A DNA stretch of 64,000 nt, from the NCBI RefSeq assembly GCF_042140125.1, contig NZ_CP159473.1; one strand, given 5' to 3'. This document shows, one piece after another, positions 1-7,936 of the stretch. A program made the translations under genes and the position numbers. Numbering within the stretch: position 1 is the first letter of the stretch; each line of letters opens with the position of its first letter. The notes under the pieces are model-generated. The model was given only the letters and a program-made list of their open reading frames with translations, did no database searches and was not told where the DNA came from. Source of the DNA: Rhodophyticola sp017644125. Its GTDB lineage: Bacteria > Pseudomonadota > Alphaproteobacteria > Rhodobacterales > Rhodobacteraceae.

Positions 1-937
1 ACAGGCCGGCGGCGGTAATCCCGTTGGCAATTTCCTGCGGCACCTGATTGATCGTCAGTACCCAGGAGAAGACCCCCGCTGCAGCAACGATGATCATGAC
101 CTGCGCGGTTAAAAACGCCGTGCGCTCGGCGCAGGCGAGCACGTCGCGCCAGCCAAGATCTCTGTAGACAACACAGGCGACGAATGCGGCAGCCATGCAG
201 GCCATCCCCGCAGCTTCTGTCGGCGAGAACACGCCGCCATAAATGCCGCCAAGGATGATGGCGGCGGGCATCAGTGCAAAGGCCGCCCGCCGCAGGGCGA
301 TTGTAAGTGCATTCCAGCAAAAGGGACGCCCGTCACGTATCCCGTGGCGCCTCGTCTGGAACAGCACCAGCGCGCACATCAGACCACCAATCACGAGACC
401 GGGCAGAATGCCGGCCGCGAACAGGCGGGGCACGGACTCATTTGCGGCCACGCCGTAGACGATCAGCGGGATCGACGGCGGGATCAGGACACCGATCGTG
501 CCGGCAGAAGCCAACAATCCAGCGGAGACGTGGTCCGGGTAGCGAGCGGTCCGCAGCGTCGGAAGCATCAGACGGCCAACTGTTGCAACCGTTGCCGGCG
601 CCGAGCCCGAAATCGCTCCAAAGAGTGTGGTGGTCGCGACCGTGGTAAATCCGATTTTTCCGCGGACAGGCCCCGTGCCCTCATCAACCAAATCGACGAT
701 GCGGCGCGCAACGGAACCGCGAGCCATGAGTTCCCCGGCGAAGATGAAAAACGGGATCGCGAGCAGGGCGAAGGACTCGAGCGAACCAAACATCGCCTGA
801 TGCAGGGCCGCTACCGGAATGTCGGAAAAGAGAATGAGCGTGACCGCTGCGGTGCCGAGCAATACCACGAAGATCGGCATGCCACCCGCCAGCATCACCG
901 CGGGGAACACCGCAAGAGAAATGGTAGCACCCGTCAC
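1..937 (-). CDS. TRAP transporter large permease (DctM-like), 3' end outside window
   Basis: This is the large integral-membrane subunit of a tripartite ATP-independent periplasmic transporter, which drives substrate uptake with an ion gradient. Reading the minus strand from a GTG at 937 gives 312 open codons running off the window. They are strongly hydrophobic and carry DctM hallmarks: AGELMARGSVARRIVDL near residue 70, GAISGSAPATVATVG, and IPPSIPLIVYGVAANES near residue 155. The GTG overlaps the stop of the small-permease gene (GTGA), so the two are translationally coupled. The substrate-binding protein is not in view. Because the operon begins with a gamma-resorcylate decarboxylase, an aromatic acid is a reasonable but inferred substrate. 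Confidence 0.85.
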   Translation of the reverse strand, partial: MTGATISLAVFPAVMLAGGMPIFVVLLGTAAVTLILFSDIPVAALHQAMFGSLESFALLAIPFFIFAGELMARGSVARRIVDLVDEGTGPVRGKIGFTTVATTTLFGAISGSAPATVATVGRLMLPTLRTARYPDHVSAGLLASAGTIGVLIPPSIPLIVYGVAANESVPRLFAAGILPGLVIGGLMCALVLFQTRRHGIRDGRPFCWNALTIALRRAAFALMPAAIILGGIYGGVFSPTEAAGMACMAAAFVACVVYRDLGWRDVLACAERTAFLTAQVMIIVAAAGVFSWVLTINQVPQEIANGITAAGL

Positions 938-1512
938 GTGTCGTCTCCACTGTTGTCATCGTTATTGCTGCGGAGGCAAATCCAGACCGCGATGGCGGCG
1001 GTCGCTGCAAGGCCGAGTGCAGCGATGCCGTGCGGCAACCACATCGGGATATTGGCGGACAGGCTGCGCTGGCCGAAACCCTGAAGTTGCAACGAAATGG
1101 AGGTCGCAATCCACGAGACGAAACCGGCCACCAGAGCGAGGATCAGCCACTCGAGGCGCCGCATCCAACGCCGGAACTGGTCGGGTGCGAGATCGGCCAT
1201 CATACTCATACGCAAGTGTGCATCGCGCGCCGTAACGATGATAATGCCGACAAAGACTATACCGATCATCAGATAGATTAGGGTTTCATCAGCGCCCACA
1301 ATGGCGTTCCCCAGCAAATAGCGCCCTACGATGTTCGCAAAATTCAGCAGCACCGCTGCAATTACAGCGAGACCGAGCAGAGTTTCGATCACCGAAGTCG
1401 CTGAGCGAAACAGGCGCGTGATGGTTGACGGTCGGCTTGCCTCTTGTTGCAAGCCCGAACGGCGATCCTCGCTGGACGACATGGTAGTATCCATCGCTCG
1501 ACAACGGCTCAC
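934..1512 (-). CDS. TRAP transporter small permease (DctQ-like)
   Basis: This encodes a 192-residue membrane protein with four hydrophobic segments (about residues 40-60, 80-97, 122-140 and 160-180), the usual layout of the DctQ small permease that pairs with DctM. The family signature NFANIVGRYLLGNAIVGADE is present around residue 60. Its ATG overlaps the stop of the upstream decarboxylase by four bases (ATGA), and its own stop overlaps the GTG of the large permease, giving three coupled genes. Internal ATG codons at residues 7 and 11 are alternative starts. The family call is firm; the substrate is inferred from the neighbour only. Confidence 0.85.
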   Translation of the reverse strand: MSRCRAMDTTMSSSEDRRSGLQQEASRPSTITRLFRSATSVIETLLGLAVIAAVLLNFANIVGRYLLGNAIVGADETLIYLMIGIVFVGIIIVTARDAHLRMSMMADLAPDQFRRWMRRLEWLILALVAGFVSWIATSISLQLQGFGQRSLSANIPMWLPHGIAALGLAATAAIAVWICLRSNNDDNSGDDT

Positions 1513-2528
1513 TCTGCAGCGCGAAGATTAGAACCAGTATCGCGAAGAGTTTCCTGCAGACGGAATAGTTCAAGTGCGTTCTGGCGGCCAATCTTGAGGC
1601 GATCGCGTTCGCTGATACTGGTCGCATCGAACCAATCAGCCGCGTGATCCACGTTCTCAAATGGCCAATCTGTGGAGAAGAGGATCCGATCGGAGCCGAT
1701 CTCTAGAATAGCGTCAATGAGGGTTTGGGTCCGGAAATTCCCCGAAGTCGTGATGTAGAAGTTCTCATTGAAGTAACTGGCGATCTTCCGTTTCGCAGGA
1801 TACTTCGGCGTCGTCTCGACCCAGGCGTTCCGGTGGTCAATACGCCACATGGAATAGGGCAGCCCTTCCCCCATGTGTCCAAGGATGATCTGAAGGCCCG
1901 GGAATTCGTCGAAAAGGCCAGACCCCATCAATCGTAACGCATGGACTGCGGTTTCCTGGCCGAAAGCCCATGTGGGACCCATCAACCATTCGTGCCCGGC
2001 GTAGATCGCCGCGTGTTTCGGCAACGGATTTCGGGGGTGGAGATAGAACGGGACCTCCAGTTCCTCCACCACTTTCCAGAAGGGCCAATACTGAGGCAGA
2101 TCGTAGTAAAGAAGCTCTTCATTGTCAGCAATCTGCGTGAACCCATTCACGAGCGCACCGCGGAAGCCGAGATCACGAACACATCGGGTTAGCTCTTCAA
2201 TTGCTGCTTCTGGGTTCTGCATTGGCAGGGCCGCAAAACCCTGAAATCGATCTGGACGCGCCGCTACCCGCTCAGCGAGAAAATCGTTGGCGCGGCGCGC
2301 GATCTCGACTGCGTGCGATGTGTCCTTGAGGGCCTGAACGGCCGGCGCGTTTAGCGACAAGATCATCATTTCGATGCCGTGCGCATCCATTTCGCGCAAC
2401 CGACCCTCATGAATGTCTGTCAAGCGACCGCTGAGTTCATTCCAATAACTCTCCGGGACGAACCCGGCCGAGTCTTGCAGCGTCTCGGCGATTGCAAAAT
2501 GCTCCTCGAGCGCAATTTTTCCGCGCAT
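1509..2528 (-). CDS. graF: Gamma-resorcylate (2,6-dihydroxybenzoate) decarboxylase, amidohydrolase-2 family
   Basis: The 339-residue product resembles along its whole length the metal-dependent decarboxylases that convert 2,6-dihydroxybenzoate to resorcinol and CO2 without oxygen. Expected metal ligands are visible: E8 and H10 in ALEEHF, H164 in FYLHPRNPLP, H218 in ILGHMGEGLPY, and D287 in FSTDWPFENVDHA. The opening region IALEEHFAIAETLQDSAGFV is typical of this subgroup. It heads a coupled unit with two TRAP permease genes, and a MarR regulator gene lies just upstream. A related hydroxybenzoate as the natural substrate cannot be excluded. The symbol follows the Rhizobium resorcylate locus. 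Confidence 0.8.
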   Translation of the reverse strand: MRGKIALEEHFAIAETLQDSAGFVPESYWNELSGRLTDIHEGRLREMDAHGIEMMILSLNAPAVQALKDTSHAVEIARRANDFLAERVAARPDRFQGFAALPMQNPEAAIEELTRCVRDLGFRGALVNGFTQIADNEELLYYDLPQYWPFWKVVEELEVPFYLHPRNPLPKHAAIYAGHEWLMGPTWAFGQETAVHALRLMGSGLFDEFPGLQIILGHMGEGLPYSMWRIDHRNAWVETTPKYPAKRKIASYFNENFYITTSGNFRTQTLIDAILEIGSDRILFSTDWPFENVDHAADWFDATSISERDRLKIGRQNALELFRLQETLRDTGSNLRAAE

Positions 2529-2566
2529 CAGCGTCCTCCCATCCGCTTACGTCTGTTTGAGACGTT

Positions 2567-2583
2567 ATTTGTTGTAACCAAAT
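2567..2583. promoter_or_regulatory. Candidate MarR operator upstream of the decarboxylase operon
   Basis: The imperfect palindrome ATTTGTTGTAACCAAAT lies about 40 bases upstream of the decarboxylase start. A related sequence beginning ATTTGTTATCAAC at 3201 sits just upstream of the MarR start. A shared ATTTGTTRT core before both transcription units fits a regulator controlling itself and the catabolic operon. This is inferred from the repeated motif and gene layout only. Confidence 0.4.
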
Positions 2584-2701
2584 ACTGGGCGAACCGAAAA
2601 GTCAAGCGCTTCCCAAAGAAGTTGTCTTGAAATTATGTGCAGGTGTAACCGCTCGGACCATCGGTGGTCGGAACTATGCACTTGCCTGTGAGTAGGCGAC
2701 G

Positions 2702-3190
2702 CTAGTCTTCTCCGCGGGCTCTCATTAGGAGCGCAGTGAGCTGTTCGATGTCGGTCTTCGACAGATGGGCGAATTGCTCTCGGTGCGTCTCGAGTAGCGG
2801 CTCGTCGATGGCTTCGAGCAGTTTGATGCCGGCATCGGTCAGATACGTTCGAACGACCCGCCGATCCGCCTCGTCGGTTTGGCGGTCCACCAAACCTTCA
2901 CGAACGAGACGGTCCAGCAGCCGGGTTACATCAGCCCGGGGATCCGTCATCTGTTCGCTGATCTGGGAGATGCTGAGCCCTGCCGTACCGCCCCGTCGGA
3001 TTGCGCGCAGAACGTTGTATTGCTTGCCGGATAGTCCGTGTTCCGACATCAGGTCTGTCACCCGCTGGCCAAGCACCTCGGCGGTTCTGATCAAGTTGAG
3101 ATAGGCCTGCTGTTCGGGGACAAACTGTCCGGTCTCCGCGACAACCAAGTCCGGGGTTCGGAAGCTTTCCGATTTCTGTCGGTCGGTCAT
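2702..3190 (-). CDS. MarR-family transcriptional regulator
   Basis: This is a 162-residue winged-helix protein. The recognition region, about residues 50-110, includes GLSISQISEQMTDPRADVTR followed by LLDRLVREGLVDRQTDEADR and the wing RRVVRTYLT, all typical of MarR. MarR proteins are dimers that usually leave DNA when a phenolic ligand binds, which suits the adjacent resorcylate decarboxylase. It is on the same strand as the decarboxylase but separated by about 170 bases, so it is probably a separate unit. Related motifs lie in front of both genes. Confidence 0.85.
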   Translation of the reverse strand: MTDRQKSESFRTPDLVVAETGQFVPEQQAYLNLIRTAEVLGQRVTDLMSEHGLSGKQYNVLRAIRRGGTAGLSISQISEQMTDPRADVTRLLDRLVREGLVDRQTDEADRRVVRTYLTDAGIKLLEAIDEPLLETHREQFAHLSKTDIEQLTALLMRARGED

Positions 3191-3200
3191 CTTTTCACCA

Positions 3201-3218
3201 ATTTGTTATCAACATTAT
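3201..3218. promoter_or_regulatory. Candidate MarR autoregulatory site
   Basis: ATTTGTTATCAACATTAT lies directly upstream of the MarR start and shares its ATTTGTTRT core with the site upstream of the decarboxylase. It sits in the 130-base gap between the MarR gene and the plus-strand formylglycine-enzyme-like gene, so it could act on either. This is a motif-based inference. Confidence 0.35.
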
Positions 3219-3354
3219 CTGTTGCCAACGTCTAGTGATGGCACCATATCCCGTTCATCGCGGCTTTGCTGGTTTTTTGCAAGCTGTGTCGGCCGCAACA
3301 AGCAGCAAGGAGTTTCACACATGTCGACCAAATCAACGATAACCATTATCAGCC

Positions 3355-4299
3355 TTGCCACAGGGAGTTCTGATTGCCGGCGCTCTTGCGACCAGCGCGG
3401 TCGGATCCCTTCAAGGGCACAATCCACCGGACTTCACGCAACTCACCTCATCGCCCCCGCTCCTGGAGACCGCGCCGCATTCTGCGCGGGCTCAGGAAGC
3501 CATGCTCATCGTTCCGGGGGGAGACTACCAACTGGGTCGCGACGATGGGCCACGCGTCGAACAGCCTGTGCATACGATAAATCTGGAAGCCTTCCGCATC
3601 GACCGGACGGAAGTCACCAATGCCGCCTTTGCAGAGTATCTGAACGCGCTTTCGATCCCCGTCGAGTTAGCCTTCGAAGCGGGCGAGGCATCCCGACGCC
3701 ATCTGTCCGGCGACTATGCAGCCTTGCTGCTCGAAGGACGCGAGGGAAGCGGGCTTTATCCGATCATCGCGCTCGACGATACGCAGGCGCGGATCGGCTT
3801 CGAAAATGGCGCGTTTCGCGCCACCTCTGGCTATGAAGAGCACCCCGTCGCCGAAACGACATGGGCGGGCGCGCGCGCATATTGCGCCTGGCGGGGCGCC
3901 CAATTGCCGACAGAGGCCCGGTGGGAGGCGGCTGCACGCGGAACCGATGGCCGCCTTTATCCGTGGGGCGATTCCGCACCGGATCGATCGCACGTCTTTG
4001 TATCCGGCCGAGCCGGCGTAACGGGCGTTGTAGGCGAGCGGTCAGCCGGCGCTTCCCCGTTTGGTGCACTCGATATGAGTGGCTCGATGGCGGAGTGGAC
4101 CGCGAGCCTGATGCGCCCCTACCCCTACGATGCGGCAGATGGCCGAGAAGCTCCCGACCAACCGGGCGAGCGGGTCACCAGGGGCGGCGACTATCTCTAT
4201 GACGCTCAACCCGGCTCCCTAACCGCAACGCATCGCGATGGCTTCTCAAACGCGCCTGGTCGCGGCCACCGCCATATCGGCTTTCGATGTGCCGCCTAA
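3355..4299 (+). CDS. Formylglycine-generating-enzyme-like (SUMF1/EgtB/PvdO fold) exported protein, 5' end probably frameshifted
   Basis: The C-terminal 270 residues have the FGE-sulfatase fold signatures: RIDRTEVTNAAFAEYLNAL, HPVAETTWAGARAYCAW then QLPTEARWEAAARG, LDMSGSMAEWT, RVTRGGDY and the terminal GHRHIGFRC. The active-site cysteine pair of true formylglycine-generating enzymes is not seen, so another role is likely. The open frame here begins at TTG 3355 without a good ribosome site. An ATG at 3321, preceded by AAGGAG, encodes the missing start of a signal peptide but in another frame; removing one G from the GGG at 3363-3365 joins them. A cytochrome b561 gene follows 36 bases downstream and is probably co-transcribed. 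Confidence 0.75.
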   Translation: MPQGVLIAGALATSAVGSLQGHNPPDFTQLTSSPPLLETAPHSARAQEAMLIVPGGDYQLGRDDGPRVEQPVHTINLEAFRIDRTEVTNAAFAEYLNALSIPVELAFEAGEASRRHLSGDYAALLLEGREGSGLYPIIALDDTQARIGFENGAFRATSGYEEHPVAETTWAGARAYCAWRGAQLPTEARWEAAARGTDGRLYPWGDSAPDRSHVFVSGRAGVTGVVGERSAGASPFGALDMSGSMAEWTASLMRPYPYDAADGREAPDQPGERVTRGGDYLYDAQPGSLTATHRDGFSNAPGRGHRHIGFRCAA

Positions 4300-4335
4300 C
4301 CCGCTTGATTTTGCGTTTTACGAAAGGATAGCTCC

Positions 4336-4962
4336 ATGGCCAACCAAGACATACGCCTGCTCGCCGATGATCTTTCCCAATCCGAGGCCAACGCCCGCTA
4401 CCACCTTGTCATTCGCTGGCTGCACTGGCTGATGGCGGCATGTTTCGTTTTCATGTGGGTGTCAGGCTACACCATGCGCAATCTGATGCCTCACGATTCG
4501 CCAACGCAGGAGTACATCTACGATCTGCACAAGTCGGTTGGTGTGACCCTGATCGTGCTGCTGGTAGCACGCCTCTGCGCCCGTGTTTTGACACGACTGC
4601 CGGAACTACCGAACCGGCTCCCGACAGCTGAACGGCGTGCCGCCAAGGCAGGCCACTGGACTCTCTATGTGCTGATCGCCCTCGGTGTCACCACAGGTTG
4701 GGCGCTGACCGACTTTGGCGGGCACGGTGTCGTTTGGTTCGACGTGCCGATGCCGCAAGTCTTTCCGATCCGCGAGCAACTGTTCGGTATCACCCTCGAT
4801 CCACTCACCAGCAGTATACATGCCTGGCTCGTCTATGGCCTGTTGGCCCTTGTCGTCGTGCATGTCGCCGCCGTCGTCAAGCATAGACTGAAAGACCGCA
4901 TCGATCTCCTGCCGCGCATTGCGCTCGGGAGGAATAAGCCGGCGAAAGGGACTACAAGATAA
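4336..4962 (+). CDS. Cytochrome b561 family membrane protein
   Basis: The 208-residue protein has four membrane spans (about residues 25-45, 66-86, 107-124 and 163-182) and the histidines expected to bind two b-type hemes: H30 in IRWLHWLMA, H65 in YDLHKSVG, H162 and H176 in the last helical pair. Proteins of this family pass electrons between the quinone pool and periplasmic partners. It follows an exported formylglycine-enzyme-like gene with a 36-base gap, suggesting a periplasmic redox pair. The partner reaction is unknown. Confidence 0.85.
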   Translation: MANQDIRLLADDLSQSEANARYHLVIRWLHWLMAACFVFMWVSGYTMRNLMPHDSPTQEYIYDLHKSVGVTLIVLLVARLCARVLTRLPELPNRLPTAERRAAKAGHWTLYVLIALGVTTGWALTDFGGHGVVWFDVPMPQVFPIREQLFGITLDPLTSSIHAWLVYGLLALVVVHVAAVVKHRLKDRIDLLPRIALGRNKPAKGTTR

Positions 4963-5565
4963 TCCAGAAAGGGCTTCCAAAGAGCGTCAACAATTACGAG
5001 GAATGATTACTCGAACCAGAGCAGTCGCTGCATTGAGCCCGGCTTGCTCCGGCTACAGATGCGCAAATAAGGTGAGAGCGAAGGCGCTCAAAATTTCCTT
5101 GCACCATCAGATAATTGATTGGCTTTCGCGTTGTGAATCAGAAACTCCACTGCTCAAAAGGAGGCCCAGCTTGTCGCGCTCGCTGTTCCGGCATTCGGAC
5201 AAAGGACGGGGGCGATTGAACCACAGCTGCCGCAGAACCAGACCGTGGCGTGCTTGGTGGATGACCGGCGACTGACCACGCACCGCGGTAGATAACATTC
5301 GAACACGGGCCTGAGGCGCGACTTGTACGGGGCGGCGGTCCGCTGCAGCAAACTGAATTGACCCGCTTCCTCAAGCGAACCTGCTACGACAGTACAAATC
5401 TCGCGCGATCTCTTTACCTTAGTGCATTGTTTTATTGAAAGAAATAGCGAATTCGACAGGATCAGTGCCTGTGGCCTTCGCCTTCGGAGTTGTGGTGATC
5501 GCGTCGTTAGAAATCTTTCGTCGACGCTGATCAGTAGATTTGACCGCAATTGAGGCAATTGGAAG
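4963..5565. other. 600-base gap without a recognised gene
   Basis: The stretch between the cytochrome b561 and LysR genes holds only short open frames with no recognisable protein. I see no tRNA, no clear terminator and no obvious insertion-sequence end. Since trb genes begin shortly after, a boundary between flanking DNA and the conjugative element could lie here, but no repeat or att-like core supports that directly. Confidence 0.4.
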
Positions 5566-6564
5566 GTGGCAATCGAACTTAGACATCTGAAGTACGTCGT
5601 CGCTGCTTCCAAATATGGGAGCTTCCGTCGTGCTGCGCTGTCTCTGGGTGTCGAACAATCCGCTATCAGCCGTCGTATTCGTGATCTGGAAGACGGTCTG
5701 GGCGTTTCTCTTTTCAATCGGCACTCCAGCGGTGTCGTCCTTACACATGCGGGCGAGCAGTTTGTCCGTCATGCTGTGCAGGCGCTGAACGAAGTCTCCT
5801 ACGCTGCCGCCGATCTCGGCCCGATCGGCCGCGGAGAAAAAGGGGCGGTTCGGATCGGTATCTTCTCTTCGTTGGCATCCGGCTTTCTCGCTCAACTGCT
5901 GCGCACCTACAGCGACCGCTTCGGCAATGTTCGTATCGACATCATAGAGGGAGCGCCGTCCGACCACATTGTAGCAGTGCGTCGGCACAAGCTCGACGTC
6001 GCCTTCGTCACTGGCTCCCCCTCGTTGGCCGATTGCGATGCCGTGGAGTTCTGGACCGAGGGCGTGTTCGTTGTGCTTCCGGACGGGCATGCCTTGGCAG
6101 ATCGAAAGTCAATCCAGTGGAACGATTTACGCAAGGAGACCTTCATTCTCAGCGAGGGCGATCCCGGTCCTGAAATCCACAACTTCCTGATCAAGAACCT
6201 GGCCGACCTCGGCGTCCACCCCACGATCGAGCGCCACCGCGTTGGACGCGATAACCTCATGCAGATCGTGTCATTCGGTAGAGGGATCACGCTGACAAGC
6301 GAATCCACGGTCGCTACCCAGTTTCCGGGCGTGGTTTACCGGCGGCTCGAAGGCGAGACGCTGCCCTTCTGCGCGGTCTGGTCGCCTAACAACGACAATC
6401 CTGCCTGGCGCCGAATGCTTAGCCTCGCGCGACTTACAGCTTGCCAAAACGGGATCTTTGACAGCAAGAAGCTCAAGAAGAGTTCGACGCGCCGGATGTC
6501 GGCGCACTCTTCCTCTCTCGCAGCGCCTTCCGCGTCTTCGCGAAGCCGCGATCCGTCGCCATGA
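5566..6564 (+). CDS. LysR-family transcriptional regulator with extended C-terminus
   Basis: This is a 332-residue LysR regulator starting at GTG. The N-terminal helix-turn-helix (residues 1-60) reads IELRHLKYVVAASKYGSF, then RRAALSLGVEQSAISRRIRD and GVSLFNRHSSGVVLTHAG; an effector-binding domain follows to about residue 292. The last 40 residues are Ser/Lys/Arg-rich and lie over the 3' end of the convergent DUF2274 gene, so they look like read-through rather than fold. It could be a regulator carried with the conjugative element or the last flanking gene; its target is not evident. Confidence 0.85.
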   Translation: MAIELRHLKYVVAASKYGSFRRAALSLGVEQSAISRRIRDLEDGLGVSLFNRHSSGVVLTHAGEQFVRHAVQALNEVSYAAADLGPIGRGEKGAVRIGIFSSLASGFLAQLLRTYSDRFGNVRIDIIEGAPSDHIVAVRRHKLDVAFVTGSPSLADCDAVEFWTEGVFVVLPDGHALADRKSIQWNDLRKETFILSEGDPGPEIHNFLIKNLADLGVHPTIERHRVGRDNLMQIVSFGRGITLTSESTVATQFPGVVYRRLEGETLPFCAVWSPNNDNPAWRRMLSLARLTACQNGIFDSKKLKKSSTRRMSAHSSSLAAPSASSRSRDPSP

Positions 6565-6736
6565 AACGCTCGACCATCGGCGCGATCAGTTTTGCGGGCT
6601 CCTCGATCTGCCGCCCGGTTTCCCGGCCCAGGATCTCGCTGTAGGCGACCAGATCACGATGGACGTCTGCAGGCAGTTCGATCGTCACTTTCACGGGCTT
6701 ATCGTCGGCAAGCGCTCCCAGTTTTAGTTTCGTCAT
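6473..6736 (-). CDS. DUF2274 protein at end of the trb operon
   Basis: This encodes a small 87-residue protein beginning MTKLKLGALADDKPVKVTIE and reading as a short ribbon-helix-helix-like unit followed by a helical tail. DUF2274 genes characteristically follow trbI in alphaproteobacterial conjugative elements. It starts three bases after the trbI stop and is therefore the distal gene of the trb operon. Its 3' end overlaps the convergent LysR gene by about 90 bases. Its function is not established. Confidence 0.75.
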   Translation of the reverse strand: MTKLKLGALADDKPVKVTIELPADVHRDLVAYSEILGRETGRQIEEPAKLIAPMVERFMATDRGFAKTRKALRERKSAPTSGASNSS

Positions 6737-6739
6737 AGG

Positions 6740-7936
6740 CTATTCCCTTTGCGGTTCGAGGATGAGATCGCGGGTGACGATCACACGCACCGGGAAGCCC
6801 GGACGGATGGTCAAGGCCGGGGGGATTGCAAGCTGCTGACGCACGATCTCCTGCCCGGCTTCCCCGATTGTGTCCTGCGCGCCATCGCGGATGGCCCCGG
6901 CGATGCGGTCGCCTTCGTCAATTGCAAGCTCCGCACCGATATTCAGCAGCGTCGAGAGCCCCGCTGCGCGCGCCAGATCTCCCCAATGACGGTCTACGCC
7001 GTCTTCGAGGCCGGCATAGCCTTGCGTGTCGGCTCCGGGCTGGCGTTCCAGAACGATCGAGTAGCCGTTCGGCAGGATCAATCGTGTCCACACAAGCAGG
7101 ACGCGGCTCTGACCGAACCCGACGCCGCTGTCATATTGACCGATCAGGCGCGTGCCCTGGGGGACGAGCAGATAGCGGCCGGACGGGCTGTCATAGACGT
7201 TCTGCGTGACCTGGGCGACGATTTGACCGGGCAGATCGGAGCGGATTCCAGTGACAAGGGCAGCGGGAACAACCGCACCGGCCTGAAGCAAATAGGGTGA
7301 CGCGGGCGGCGAGACTCGATCGGGCGCGACGGTGCGCCGGTCCACCGGCGCGTCGAGAAAGGCCTGTTGCCGCTCCTGCGCGGTTGGCGTTCCGGTGGCA
7401 GCGATCGCCTGGGGCGATCCGCCGCCGAAAGGCGATGGCGTCTGCAAACCGATGCCAGACTGCGCTGTTGCCCCCTGCGCGCTGAAGAACAGTTCGCTGA
7501 CCCGCGCGGCCTCCTGTTCGGCGAGCCGCCGCTGTTCCTCTGGGTCGGGACCCGGCATGGGCTGTGCGGGCATCGGGCGACCTTCCTCGACACCGCGCAA
7601 GATGGGGCGACCAAGATCACCTGGGAGCGCCGGACCAAGCTGCGGGATATCGCTATAATCGGATGGCAAGCGCCGCAGTTCATCGGCGGTCGGGCGATTC
7701 TCGGTCGTAAAGAGCTCGTTTGGCCCCGATGCGTCATCACTCGTCTGCAGCGCGAAAATCAGGGCCGCGCCGATTCCCAGCCCCGTCAAGACCGCGAGAC
7801 CGGCCAGAACCCGGCGGGACAGGCGCACGACACGGGGTGGATCGGCGCGCAACCGGAACGGATCGGCTGTCCTCTTGCCAGTCGAGAGATCATTGGGTTC
7901 GGTTTGGGCACCTGTGTCGGTCGTTGCATCGGTCAT
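6740..7936 (-). CDS. trbI: TrbI/VirB10 conjugal transfer protein
   Basis: This is the 398-residue bitopic protein that spans from inner membrane to outer-membrane pore in the type IV secretion channel. A short cytoplasmic N-terminus is followed by one membrane helix (about residues 44-66, VLAGLAVLTGLGIGAALIF), a proline-rich linker, and the C-terminal VirB10 beta domain from about residue 215, with SDLPGQIVAQVTQNVYDSP and LLVPQGTRLIGQYDSGVGFG. It overlaps the upstream trbG gene by four bases, consistent with one mRNA for the outer-membrane core complex. Confidence 0.92.
   Translation of the reverse strand: MTDATTDTGAQTEPNDLSTGKRTADPFRLRADPPRVVRLSRRVLAGLAVLTGLGIGAALIFALQTSDDASGPNELFTTENRPTADELRRLPSDYSDIPQLGPALPGDLGRPILRGVEEGRPMPAQPMPGPDPEEQRRLAEQEAARVSELFFSAQGATAQSGIGLQTPSPFGGGSPQAIAATGTPTAQERQQAFLDAPVDRRTVAPDRVSPPASPYLLQAGAVVPAALVTGIRSDLPGQIVAQVTQNVYDSPSGRYLLVPQGTRLIGQYDSGVGFGQSRVLLVWTRLILPNGYSIVLERQPGADTQGYAGLEDGVDRHWGDLARAAGLSTLLNIGAELAIDEGDRIAGAIRDGAQDTIGEAGQEIVRQQLAIPPALTIRPGFPVRVIVTRDLILEPQRE

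Noticed and set aside
344..1084. A 246-codon plus-strand open frame
   Set aside because: It lies antisense to the TRAP permease genes, whose minus-strand translations are clearly membrane proteins of known families.
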